Positions 16,866-26,200 of a stretch of DNA of 64,000 nucleotides are shown here, one piece after another. A model generated the notes under the pieces. That model ran no database searches and was not told the origin of the DNA. It saw only the letters and a list, made by a program, of their open reading frames with translations. This DNA comes from Rubrivivax sp. GTDB taxonomy: Bacteria; Pseudomonadota; Gammaproteobacteria; Burkholderiales; Burkholderiaceae_C. The position numbers and the translations under genes are program-made. Every line of letters starts with the position of its first letter. Position 1 is the stretch's first letter. Location of the stretch: the NCBI GenBank assembly GCA_027491255.1, contig JAIXWM010000155.1:62001-126000 (forward strand), given 5' to 3'.

Positions 16866-17591
16866 TCACACCAAGCCTTGCTTGGCGGCGAGCACAGCCG
16901 CCTCGGCCCGGCTGGAGACGTCGAGCTTGCGGTAGATCGACTTGATGTGGTCGTTGACGGTGAACCAGCGGATGCCGAGCAGGTCCGAGATCTCGCGGAT
17001 CGTGAAACCTTTGCTCAGGTAGGTGAGCACCTCGCTCTCGCGTGGTGTCAGGGGTGCCAGGTTTGCCGGCGGCGGTATGCAGCCGCGCGAGGCGCAGAAC
17101 CCCTGCTCGGACATCGAGTCGGCGCCGCGCTCGGAAAAACCCTGCATCAGCCGGCGTGCGATCGCTGGTGACAGCGCCGGCTGGCCCGTGTCGAGCCGAC
17201 GCAGTGCGTCGATCCAGATGTCCTGCGGGTCGTGTTTCAGAAGGTAGCCGTCCACCCCCAGGCTCAAGGCCGTGCGCAGATGATCGTCGTCTCCGTGCAC
17301 GGTGGCGACCACCTTGCGCGCCGCATGGTGCGCCAGTGCCTCGAGCAGACGGGAGCCATCGCCGCCCGGCGCACCGGGCTCGATGACGACGAGACCGAAA
17401 GGCGCCCCGTGAGGATGCTGCGACGCCGCAGAAGCCCCGCCGTTTGCGGGCAGGCCGAGGGCTTGCCGGGCCACCCCGGCTTCCCCCGTCTCGACGATGC
17501 TCACCGCCCCCGGGTAGCTCTCCCGCACCACGCGACAGAGGAACTGCCGGGACGCCCGGCTGTCATCAAAAACCAGGACGCTGGACGCCAT
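16866..17591 (-). CDS. LuxR/NarL-family regulator with atypical receiver domain
   Basis: This 241-residue protein has an N-terminal receiver-like domain and a C-terminal LuxR helix-turn-helix (LTPRESEVLTYLSKGFTIREISDLLGI is its first part, from about residue 178). The acidic pair Asp9-Asp10 and Lys119 in GYLLK are present. However, the phospho-acceptor position in VVIEPGAPGGDG is Glu71 instead of Asp. The receiver also has a Gly/Ala/Ser-rich insertion around residues 47-63. Phosphorylation is thus doubtful, and it may be constitutively active-like or ligand-gated. The ATG after GGGGAG was chosen over a start 17 codons upstream. No partner kinase is adjacent. It may control the catabolic cluster. 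Confidence 0.88.
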   Translation of the reverse strand: MASSVLVFDDSRASRQFLCRVVRESYPGAVSIVETGEAGVARQALGLPANGGASAASQHPHGAPFGLVVIEPGAPGGDGSRLLEALAHHAARKVVATVHGDDDHLRTALSLGVDGYLLKHDPQDIWIDALRRLDTGQPALSPAIARRLMQGFSERGADSMSEQGFCASRGCIPPPANLAPLTPRESEVLTYLSKGFTIREISDLLGIRWFTVNDHIKSIYRKLDVSSRAEAAVLAAKQGLV

Positions 17592-17738
17592 CCATACTCC
17601 CCGGCGTCCTGCCGAGGACGCCTGAGCAGCATCGTCGCCCAACCGTCGGAAGACGGGACGCGCGCGCTCAAGGTTGGCGCGGATCGCTGGCCGCGCAGCG
17701 ATGCGGGCAGCGATGCGGCGGCAGTATGCGGTCCGGGT

Positions 17739-18758
17739 TCAGTTCGGCTTCAGGCCGGCGCGCTGCACCACGGGCCGCCAGCGCGCAATCTCAGCCTCGA
17801 TCAGCTTGCCGAAGATCTCCGGCGGGTAGGGGGCGGGAATGGCTCCTTCCGATTGCAGGCGCGACAGGATTTCCGGCGAGTTCAGGCTGGCATTGATCTG
17901 GGTGTTGAGCCTGCGGACAACGGCCTCCGGCGTGCCCGCAGGGGCAACGATGCCGTACCACTGGTCTGCCTCGAAGCCTGCCAATTCCGGCAAGCCGCTC
18001 TCGGCGATCGTCGGCAGTTCTGCAAAGGCCTGCAGACGCTGAGGGCTCGAGACGGCCAGCGCCACCAGCTTTCCCGCCTTGACCATCGGCATCACGGCCG
18101 GCGCTCCGGTCAGCAGCACCTGGATCTGCCCGCTGACAGCGTCGGTGACTGCTGGCGCCGTGCCTTTGTAGGGGACGTGGACGATGTCGGTGTCGCTCCT
18201 GAGCTTGAAGAACTCGGTGGCGATGTGTGCCGCGCTGCCGTTCCCGCCCGACCCATAGTTCAGCTTTCCCGGTTGGGCCTTGGCCTGCTGCACCAGTTCT
18301 CTGACGCTGCGAGCCGGTACGGAAGGATGCACGACCAGCACGTTGGGCACACGCGCCACCCAAGCCACCGGTGCAAAGGCCTTCAACGGGTCATAGGGCA
18401 GTCGGGGGTAGATGGACGGCGTGACTGCCAGTGTGCCGATATGACCCATCAGCAGCGTGTAGCCATCGGGTGCCGCCTTGGCGACCTTGTCGGCGCCGAG
18501 CGACCCACCCGCTCCGGGCAGGTTTTCGATGATCACCGGCTGACCCCAGGCCTTGGTCAGTTGCTCGCCCATGGTGCGGGCGAGGATGTCGGTGCTGCCC
18601 CCTGGCGTGAAAGGCACCACCATGCGGATCGGTCGGTTCGGGTAATCGATGGGCTGGGCCGAGACGGCGCAGACAAGGGTGCAGGCGGCCCAGGCCGCCA
18701 GGCGCTGGACAGTGAGGCGACGGCAAGGCTCGAATGACATGGTCGGTGTGGAGTTCAT
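17739..18758 (-). CDS. Bug-family (TTT transporter) periplasmic binding protein
   Basis: A 339-residue tripartite tricarboxylate transporter receptor of the Bug family, which is hugely expanded in Burkholderiales. The N-terminus has a Sec signal peptide ending near AVSAQP. The mature protein shows YPNRPIRMVVPFTPGGSTDI, NLPGAGGSLGADKVAKAAPDGYTLL and YGSGGNGSAAH, all family hallmarks for carboxylate binding. No TctA/TctB membrane genes lie nearby, which is usual for orphan Bug proteins. It may bind a carboxylated intermediate or inducer of the neighbouring pathway. A start at the second Met (MSFEPCRRL) is possible. Confidence 0.92.
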   Translation of the reverse strand: MNSTPTMSFEPCRRLTVQRLAAWAACTLVCAVSAQPIDYPNRPIRMVVPFTPGGSTDILARTMGEQLTKAWGQPVIIENLPGAGGSLGADKVAKAAPDGYTLLMGHIGTLAVTPSIYPRLPYDPLKAFAPVAWVARVPNVLVVHPSVPARSVRELVQQAKAQPGKLNYGSGGNGSAAHIATEFFKLRSDTDIVHVPYKGTAPAVTDAVSGQIQVLLTGAPAVMPMVKAGKLVALAVSSPQRLQAFAELPTIAESGLPELAGFEADQWYGIVAPAGTPEAVVRRLNTQINASLNSPEILSRLQSEGAIPAPYPPEIFGKLIEAEIARWRPVVQRAGLKPN

Positions 18759-18852
18759 GAAGATCGATGCAGTCTGCCCGTGTTGATGTCATGCACTGGA
18801 GCGTGCCGGACCGTGCGACATTTTCTGGCACCCAGCGGCACGATGCCCCACG

Positions 18853-20733
18853 CTAGATCTGCACCTTGGTCCCCAACTCGACCACCCGGTTGGGCGGCAA
18901 GTGCAGGAAATCGGCCGCTGCCGAGGCATTGCGGTGCATGGCGGCAAAGAGCTTTTCGCGCCAGAGGGCCATGCCGCCGCCAAGCATGGGCACGACGACG
19001 TCACGCGAAAGGAAGTAGCTCGTATCCATCTCGGGCAGAGGTACACCGCGGCTCTCCAGCTGGCGCAGCGCCAGCGGCACGTCAGGGTCGTTCTTGAACC
19101 CGTAGTGCAGGGTCACCTGCCAGCAGTCATGGCCGAGGGGGTTCAACTCGATTCGGCGATCGAACCCTATCCAAGGCACCTCATGGTGCTGCACCGAGAC
19201 GAAGAGGTTGTACTCGTGAAGTACCTTGTTGTGCTTCAGGTTGTGCAGCAGCGCGTTGGGAGTCAGTTCCTGGTCCGCAGACAGGAAGACTGCGGTTCCG
19301 GGCACGCGATGCGGAGGGCTCAGGAAGACGGAGTCGAGAAAATCATTCAGACCGATGGCCTCGTCGCGCAACTGGTCGGCCATCAGGCGCCGGCCCTGGG
19401 TCCACGTCAGCATCAACGTGAACATCGCCACGCCGATGACCAGAGGGAACCACCCTCCAGCCAGCAGCTTGAGAAGGTTCGACGCGAAGAAGAGGATGTC
19501 GACGACGAAGAACAGGCCCGTTGCTGCAATGCACAAAGGCAGCGGGTATTTCCATCCGTGGCGGATGACGAAGAAGGTCATCACGGTGGTGATGGTCATG
19601 TCCAGCGTCACCGCGATGCCGTAGGCCGCGGCGAGAGCGGACGAAGACTTGAACAACACGACGGCCAGAACGATGCACGCGTACAGGCCCCAGTTGACTG
19701 CGGGTACGTAGATCTGGCCGAGGTCGCGCACGGAGGTGTGCAGCACACGCATGCGCGGCAGCAGGCCGAGTTGGATCGCCTGCTTGGTCACCGAGAACGC
19801 GGCGGTGATCAAGGCCTGGGAGGCGATGACGGTGGCGGCGGTTGCAAGAATGACCAGCGGCAGCCGGGACCACTCCGGGGCCATGAGGTAGAACGGGTTC
19901 TCCACGGCCTGCGGGTCGCCGAGCAGCAGGGCACCCTGGCCAAAGTAGTTGATCACGAGCGCAGGCATGACCAGGCCATACCAGGCGATGCGGATGGGCA
20001 ACCGTCCGAAGTGCCCGAGGTCGGCGTACAAGGCCTCGCCGCCCGTGACGACCAGCACCACGGCACCGAGCGCGACGAAGGCCAGCAGGGGGCGCTCGGC
20101 GATGAAGCCTGCCGCGTAGGCAGGGTTCATCGCGACGAGGACCTCCGGCCGCTCCAGCACCTGGGGCACGCCCAGCAGCACCAGCACGACGAACCACAGC
20201 AGCGTGACCGGCCCGAAGGCGCGCCCGATGCCGCCCGTGCCGAGGCGCTGCACTGCGAAGAGGGCGGTCAGCACCAGCAACGTGATTGGCACCACGGCGT
20301 CGTGCAGCGCAGGCGCAGCGATCTCCAGGCCCTCCACTGCAGACAACACGCTGATGGCGGGCGTGATGACGCCGTCGCCGTAGAAGATGGCAGTTCCGAA
20401 CATGCCCACCACGAGCAGCATGCGGCGAAGCGCGACGCGCTCGCCCACCGCACGCATGGCCAGCGCAAGCATTGCGATCAGCCCGCCTTCGCCGTGGTTG
20501 TCGGCGCGCAGGATCAGCAACACGTACTTCAGGGAGACGACGACCGTGATCGTCCAGAAGACCAGCGACAGCACGCCGAGCACGTTCGTGGGCGAAGGAT
20601 CGACCTCCCCTGCGCGGAAAATCTCCTTCAGCGCGTAGAGCGGGCTTGTGCCGATGTCTCCATAGACGACCCCCAACGCGCCCAAGGTCAGACTTGCCAA
20701 CGCGGCACGGGGCGGTGAGGGATGATCGGACAC
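18853..20733 (-). CDS. kup: Low-affinity potassium transport system protein Kup
   Basis: This large inner-membrane K+/H+ symporter begins with LTLGALGVVYGDIGTSPLYALKEIF, the Kup signature. It has about twelve transmembrane helices up to residue ~430 and a soluble C-terminal domain. The GTG start giving VSDHPSPPRAALASL yields 626 residues, the normal Kup length. The frame stays open upstream to 21000 but would add 89 low-complexity residues unlike the family. No strong ribosome site was seen before this GTG, so the exact start is uncertain. It is divergent from the YhgE/Pip gene. Confidence 0.94.
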   Translation of the reverse strand: MSDHPSPPRAALASLTLGALGVVYGDIGTSPLYALKEIFRAGEVDPSPTNVLGVLSLVFWTITVVVSLKYVLLILRADNHGEGGLIAMLALAMRAVGERVALRRMLLVVGMFGTAIFYGDGVITPAISVLSAVEGLEIAAPALHDAVVPITLLVLTALFAVQRLGTGGIGRAFGPVTLLWFVVLVLLGVPQVLERPEVLVAMNPAYAAGFIAERPLLAFVALGAVVLVVTGGEALYADLGHFGRLPIRIAWYGLVMPALVINYFGQGALLLGDPQAVENPFYLMAPEWSRLPLVILATAATVIASQALITAAFSVTKQAIQLGLLPRMRVLHTSVRDLGQIYVPAVNWGLYACIVLAVVLFKSSSALAAAYGIAVTLDMTITTVMTFFVIRHGWKYPLPLCIAATGLFFVVDILFFASNLLKLLAGGWFPLVIGVAMFTLMLTWTQGRRLMADQLRDEAIGLNDFLDSVFLSPPHRVPGTAVFLSADQELTPNALLHNLKHNKVLHEYNLFVSVQHHEVPWIGFDRRIELNPLGHDCWQVTLHYGFKNDPDVPLALRQLESRGVPLPEMDTSYFLSRDVVVPMLGGGMALWREKLFAAMHRNASAAADFLHLPPNRVVELGTKVQI

Positions 20734-20899
20734 GGGCCGGGAAGTCGAACTGCAGCCGTTGAAGCCGGCGCTTGCAGACCTGCATTGTGCGCCCTTCCGT
20801 GCTGTCAGGCTTGCGTTCAACTGACGCGGCCTACAGGCTTTGCCTATACCATCAGCGCTTGACGAATGAACTTGCGCTGGGCACGCGCCGGGTCCCCTC

Positions 20900-22477
20900 A
20901 TGATGATTTTGCGTGAAGCGCTGGCCCTGGCCCGACTGGACGCCAGTGTCTTTCGGCGCAGCCGCGCGCTGATCCTGGCGGCGCTGGGGGTGGTCCTCAT
21001 TCCGGCCCTGTACGCGCTGATCTACCTCGAGTCCGTCTGGGACCCCGCCAGCCGAACGCGGGCGCTACACGCCCTGATCGTCGATCTGGACGAAGGCGCG
21101 GTCTCGCAGGGGCAGCGGGTGCGGCTGGCGGCAGACCTCGTTCAGGCGCTGCGTGCCCGGCAGGTCTTTGCCTTCGAGATGGCTCAGGACGAAGAGGCGG
21201 CGCGCCGCGAAGTGCGCGCAGGGCGCAGCCTGTTCGTGCTGATCATCCCGCGCGATTTCAGTGCCAGTGCTCTGGCAGGCGAGAAAGCGGGCAGTGGCCG
21301 TCTGGTCGTCTATGCCTCCGAGGGCAACCACTACGCCGGGGCCGGTCTCGCGCAGCGCTTTGCCGCCGAACTCGGGCATCAGTTCAACGAGACGCTCAAC
21401 GAGCGGCGCTGGGCGCTGGTCCTGGGCGCAGCCACCGGCAGTGGCAAGAGCCTGCAGCAATTGCGAATGGGCCTTGACAGCCTCAGCGAGGGAGCCCGGG
21501 CCCAGGCCGACGGGCTCGGGCGGGCGGTCGACGCCACCGGCCGGTGGATCACGGCTTCCGCGCCGGTCTTCGACGGATGGACGCAGTTGGTGGACGGCGT
21601 CAAGGATGTCTCTGCTGCGGCGCCCACCCTGGTCCCGCCTTCGGCCAGTCGCGAGAAACTGGACGACCTGTCGCGCGGAAGCAGGCGCATGCAGGAGGGA
21701 GCTTCAGAACTGCAAGCAGGGCTGTCGACACTGCGGGAAGGCGCCGTGCGTCTGAGCAATGGACTGACGCTGGTGCAGAGTCGATTGCCCGACACGGATC
21801 CGGGTCCCGGGGGCACTCCGGGCGGCTTGGCAGCGCCGGTACAGCCTGAGGTCCAGATCGATGCGCCTGTGCCGAACGAGGGGACGGCGCATGCGCCAAG
21901 CTCGATCCCGGTGGCGCTGTGGCTCGGGGCGGTGATGGTGACTTTCCTCGTGCACCTGCGGCAGGTCCCGCAAGGCCTTGCCATGTCCACGCGCTGGGGC
22001 TCGACTCTGGGCAAGTTCGCACTACCGTCTCTCGTGGTGCTGGCTCAGGCAGGCATGGTGCTCTTGATGGTGCTGCTGGTCTTGCAGATTCGGCCCGTCC
22101 ACCCCTGGGCGCTGGCAGCCACCCTGGCGGTGACCTCGCTGACGTTCATGGCCATGACGCTGGCGCTCGTCAGGGCGCTGGGTGACACGGGCAAGGCGCT
22201 GGCTTCCATCCTGCTGGTGCTGCAGCTCTCCGCCGCGGGGGGCATCGTCCCGATCGAACTCAGCAGCAGCTTCTTTCGCGAGTTGAACCCCTGGCTGCCC
22301 TTCACATGGGTGGTGCGCGCCGTACGCGCGAGCATGTTCGGCGCCTACGACCACGGCTGGGGCATCGCGCTGGGGCTGGTTGCGCTGGCTGGCGTCGTGG
22401 CACTCGTCATCGCAACCTGGGTGGGGCGTTGGCGCGTCGTCCCGCAAGAGCATTACGGGCCGAGGCTGGACTTGTGA
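20900..22477 (+). CDS. YhgE/Pip-family membrane protein (ABC-2 permease-like)
   Basis: The 525-residue protein has one N-terminal transmembrane helix (about residues 24-45), a long extracytoplasmic region with coiled-coil character (residues 50-330), and five or more helices at the C-terminus. The start LARLDASVFRRSRALILAA and the segment ALIVDLDEG are typical of YhgE/Pip proteins. Those are related to ABC-2 permeases and, in Gram-positives, to phage infection protein. The exported substrate is unknown, and no ATPase gene is adjacent. The proline/glycine-rich stretch at about residues 297-330 probably is a linker. Confidence 0.82.
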   Translation: MMILREALALARLDASVFRRSRALILAALGVVLIPALYALIYLESVWDPASRTRALHALIVDLDEGAVSQGQRVRLAADLVQALRARQVFAFEMAQDEEAARREVRAGRSLFVLIIPRDFSASALAGEKAGSGRLVVYASEGNHYAGAGLAQRFAAELGHQFNETLNERRWALVLGAATGSGKSLQQLRMGLDSLSEGARAQADGLGRAVDATGRWITASAPVFDGWTQLVDGVKDVSAAAPTLVPPSASREKLDDLSRGSRRMQEGASELQAGLSTLREGAVRLSNGLTLVQSRLPDTDPGPGGTPGGLAAPVQPEVQIDAPVPNEGTAHAPSSIPVALWLGAVMVTFLVHLRQVPQGLAMSTRWGSTLGKFALPSLVVLAQAGMVLLMVLLVLQIRPVHPWALAATLAVTSLTFMAMTLALVRALGDTGKALASILLVLQLSAAGGIVPIELSSSFFRELNPWLPFTWVVRAVRASMFGAYDHGWGIALGLVALAGVVALVIATWVGRWRVVPQEHYGPRLDL

Positions 22478-22481
22478 TTTC

Positions 22482-22505
22482 CCAGGTCCCTTGCGCGGGA
22501 CCTGG
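22482..22505. terminator. Nine-base-pair hairpin between convergent genes
   Basis: CCAGGTCCC and GGGACCTGG form a perfect nine-base stem with loop TTGCGC, five bases after the YhgE/Pip stop and 40 bases before the serB stop. It is very stable but has no T-run on either side, so it is a possible bidirectional attenuating hairpin. Confidence 0.45.
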
Positions 22506-22544
22506 CGTCCAGGACCAGACAAGGGCCTCGCCGCGCCCCGCGCC

Positions 22545-23267
22545 TCAAGCCTGACCTGCGGGAGCGTGCCCGGACTCGAAGACCTGCAGCGCCTGATCGA
22601 GCCCCCCCTGCATCACGGACACCATGGCCACCTCGGCCACCGCCGGCTTGGGGTGGTAGGCGATCGACAGGCCGGCGGCCTGCATCATCGGCAGGTCGTT
22701 TGCGCCATCGCCCACCGCAATGGCCTGCGAGGCGGGGATGCCCATCAACTCGCAAACCTCCAGCAGCACGCGCTTCTTCTCCGCGCCGTCGACGATGTCG
22801 CCCCACGGGCGGTCGAACAGGGTCCCGGTCAGGCGCCCGTGCGCCACGCCAAGCGTGTTGGCGCGCGCGAAGTCAAGCTTCAAGCGGTGGCGAATGCGCT
22901 CGCTGAAGTGGGTGAAGCCGCCAGAGATGAGGAGCGTCTTCAGGCCTGCGGCCTGGCAGGCGGCGACGAAGGTCTCCACCCCGGGATTCAGGCGCAGGCG
23001 TTCTTCGTAGACCCGGTCGAGCACGGCTTCGGGCACGCCCGCCAGCAAGGCCACGCGCCGGCGCAGGCTGTCCTTGTAGTCGGCGATCTCGCCGCGCATG
23101 GCCGCCTCGGTGATGGCGGCAACCTCGGTCTTGCGCCCGGCGAAGTCTGCGATCTCATCGATGCACTCGATGTTGATCAGCGTGGAGTCCATGTCGAAGG
23201 CAACGAGGCGGAAGTCCGACAAGGCCAGTCCTGGGCGCACGCCCTTGACGACGAGGCTTGAGCTCAT
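22545..23267 (-). CDS. serB: Phosphoserine phosphatase SerB
   Basis: A 240-residue HAD-family phosphatase for the last step of serine synthesis. Motif I is DMDSTLINIECIDEIA, with the nucleophile and acid Asp residues; ISGGFTHF is motif II; and VGDGANDLPMM is motif IV. The product lacks the N-terminal ACT-like extension of some SerB proteins. The ATG overlaps the mfd stop (ATGA), so the two genes are coupled. A longer frame upstream lies inside mfd and is discarded. Confidence 0.93.
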   Translation of the reverse strand: MSSSLVVKGVRPGLALSDFRLVAFDMDSTLINIECIDEIADFAGRKTEVAAITEAAMRGEIADYKDSLRRRVALLAGVPEAVLDRVYEERLRLNPGVETFVAACQAAGLKTLLISGGFTHFSERIRHRLKLDFARANTLGVAHGRLTGTLFDRPWGDIVDGAEKKRVLLEVCELMGIPASQAIAVGDGANDLPMMQAAGLSIAYHPKPAVAEVAMVSVMQGGLDQALQVFESGHAPAGQA

Positions 23268-26200
23268 GCGGCGAGCCCCTTCGACGGCTCGCCCAGGCTG
23301 CGCAGCACGTCGCGGATGTACTGGACGCGCTCGCGCGGATCGGCGAACTCGCGCTCGATGCGCAGCTTGTCGTTGCCAGCCAGGCGGACGCTGCGGTTCT
23401 TCTGCACCAGGGCGATGATCCGGTTCACGTCGATCTGCGCCCCGGCTCGAAAGCTGATGCTCATCTGCCGCGGGCCGGCATCGATCTTCTGCACGCCGTA
23501 GGGACGCGCCAGCAGGCGCAGGCGGTGCGTGTCGAACAGGTTCTGCCCCTGCGGCGGCAGGCGGCCGAAGCGGTCCGTCACCTCCTCCAGCAAGGCATCG
23601 AGTTGTTCGCCACGGTCGGCCGTGGCCAGGCGCTTGTACAGGTTGAGTCTTGTGTGGACGTCGCCGCAGTAGGCGTCGGGCAGCAGTGCCGGAGCGTGCA
23701 GGTTGACCTCGGTCGTGCCGCCGAAGACGCCGGTGGGCGACAGCAGGTCGGGCTCTCGGCCCGCCTTGAGCGCGCGCACGGCCTCGGACAGCATCTCGTT
23801 GTAGAGCTGGAAGCCCACCTCCATGATGTTGCCGCTCTGGTGCTCGCCCAGCACCTCGCCGGCGCCGCGGATCTCCAGATCGTGCATCGCGAGGTAGAAG
23901 CCCGAGCCGAGTTCCTCCATCGCCTGGATCGCCTCCAGGCGCTGCGCAGCCTGCTTGGTCAGGCCCTCGACCTCGGGCACGAGCAGGTAGGCATAGGCCT
24001 GGTGGTGGCTGCGCCCGACCCGCCCGCGCAGCTGGTGCAGTTGCGCCAGACCGAACTTGTCTGCACGCGAGATCAGGATGGTGTTGGCCGTGGGCACGTC
24101 GATGCCGGTCTCGATGATGGTCGAGCACAACAGCACGTTGTGGCGCTGGGCAACGAAGTCGCGCATCACGCGCTCGAGCTCGCGTTCTGGCATCTGCCCA
24201 TGCGCGACCGCGATGCGCGCTTCAGGCAGCAGCTCTGCGAGCTTTTCACGCCGGTTCTGGATCGTCTCGACCTCGTTGTGCAGGAAGTAGACCTGCCCGC
24301 CGCGCTTGAGCTCGCGCAGCACTGCCTCGCGAATGACACCACTGCCTTCATTGCGCACGAAGGTCTTGATCGCCAGCCGCCGCTGCGGCGCGGTGGCGAT
24401 CACGCTCAGATCGCGCAGGCCCTCCAGCGCCATGCCCAGCGTGCGCGGGATCGGCGTGGCGGTGAGCGTCAGGACGTCGACCTCGGCCCGCAAGGCCTTC
24501 ATCGCCTCCTTGTGTCGAACACCGAAGCGGTGCTCCTCGTCGATGACCAGCAAGCCCAGGCGCTTGAACTTCACGTCGCTGCTCAACAGCTTGTGCGTGC
24601 CGACCACGATGTCGATCGTGCCCGCCTCGATGCCGTCGAGTGCCGAGCGCACTTCCTTGGCCGAGCGGAAACGCGAGAGCTCGGCCACCTTCACAGGCCA
24701 TTTGCCGAACCGGTCCACCAGCGTCTGGTAATGCTGCTCGGCCAGCAGCGTGGTGGGAGCCAGAAGGGCCACCTGCAAGCCGCCATGCACGGCGACGAAG
24801 GCCGCGCGCAGCGCAACCTCGGTCTTGCCGAAGCCCACGTCACCGCAGACGAGGCGGTCCATCGGCCTTGGGCTGACCATGTCCTGGATCACGGCGTGGA
24901 TGGCTGCGCGCTGGTCGGCCGTCTCCTCGAAGCCGAAGCTCGCGGCAAAGGCCTCGTAATCGTGCGCGGAGAAGCGGTGCGCGTGACCCTCTCGCGCGGC
25001 GCGGCGCGCGTAGAGGTTGAGCAGTTCGGCCGCGGCGTCGCGCACCTGCTCGGCGGCCTTGCGACGCGCGCGCTCCCACTGGCCGGAGCCGAGCTTGTGC
25101 AGCGGCGCCTCTTCGGCACTGACGCCGGTGTAGCGGCCGATCAGGTGCAACTGGGAGACGGGAACGTACAGCGTGGCCTGGTCGGCGTACTCCAGGTGCA
25201 GGAACTCGCTGCGCCCCTCACCGGTGTCGATCTCGACCAGTCCGCGGTAGCGCCCGATGCCGTGGCTGGCGTGCACGACCGGGTCGCCGACCTTCAGTTC
25301 CGACAGGTCCTTGATGAGCGCATCGACGCTGCTGGTCTGCTCCTGCTTGCGCCGGCGCCGCGCCTGGGGGGTCGAAGCGAAGAGCTCGGTCTCGGTCAGG
25401 AACTGCAGGCCGTGCGGGCCTGCTTCATTGCCGTCGAGCCAGTGGAAGCCCGCTGCCAGCGGCGCCGCGACGATGGCCACTTTCTCGCTGCTGGCGCTGA
25501 ACTCGGCCAGCGATGCCACGCTCGGCACATCGATGCGATGGTCTCGCAGCAGTTCCAGCAGGCTTTCGCGCCGGCCCTCGCTCTCGGCCACGAGCAGCAC
25601 GCGCGCCGAGGTCGAGCGCAGGTGCGACTCCAGTGCCTGGAGCGGCTCGGTGGCCCCGCGGTCGATGCTGACCTGGGGAGTCGGGCGCGCCCATTCCAGG
25701 GGTCCAGTGCCGCGCAGCGACAGCGTCGGCCAGGGCTGGGCCAAGGTGTAGAAGTCCTCGGCGCGCAGGAACAGGGCCTCGGGCGGCAGGATGGGGCGCT
25801 CGGGGTCGTGCTGCAGGAGGCGGTGGCGGGCGCGCGTGTCGCTCCAGAACCGCTCGAGGGCGGCGTCGACCTCACCGTGCAGAACCACCGCCGCCGGCAC
25901 GCGCGAGGAGGCCAGCGGGGTGGCTCCGCCGCCTGATCCGGCGGGGCCGGCGATGTAGTCGAAGACCGTTGCCGTCTGGTCGAAGAACAGCGGCAGGTAG
26001 TACTCGATCCCGGCGGTGGCCAGCCCCTGGCCCATGTCCTTGTACGGCCGAGCGCGCGTCGGATCTCCTTCGATGCGTTCGCGCCAGCGCGCGCGGAAGG
26101 CGCTGCGCGCGGCCTCGTCCATCGGGAATTCCCGTCCCGGCAGCAGCCTCACCTCGGGCACCGGGTAGAGGCTGCGCTGGGTATCGGGGTCGAAGGTGCG

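Noticed and set aside
18901..20718. Long open frame opposite kup, rich in His, Gln and Asp
   Set aside because: Antisense to a certain membrane-protein gene; the composition is what the reverse complement of hydrophobic codons gives.
23258..25936. Very long open frame (892 codons) on the plus strand opposite mfd
   Set aside because: It is antisense to the clearly coding mfd gene, has no family resemblance, and follows from the high GC third positions of that gene.
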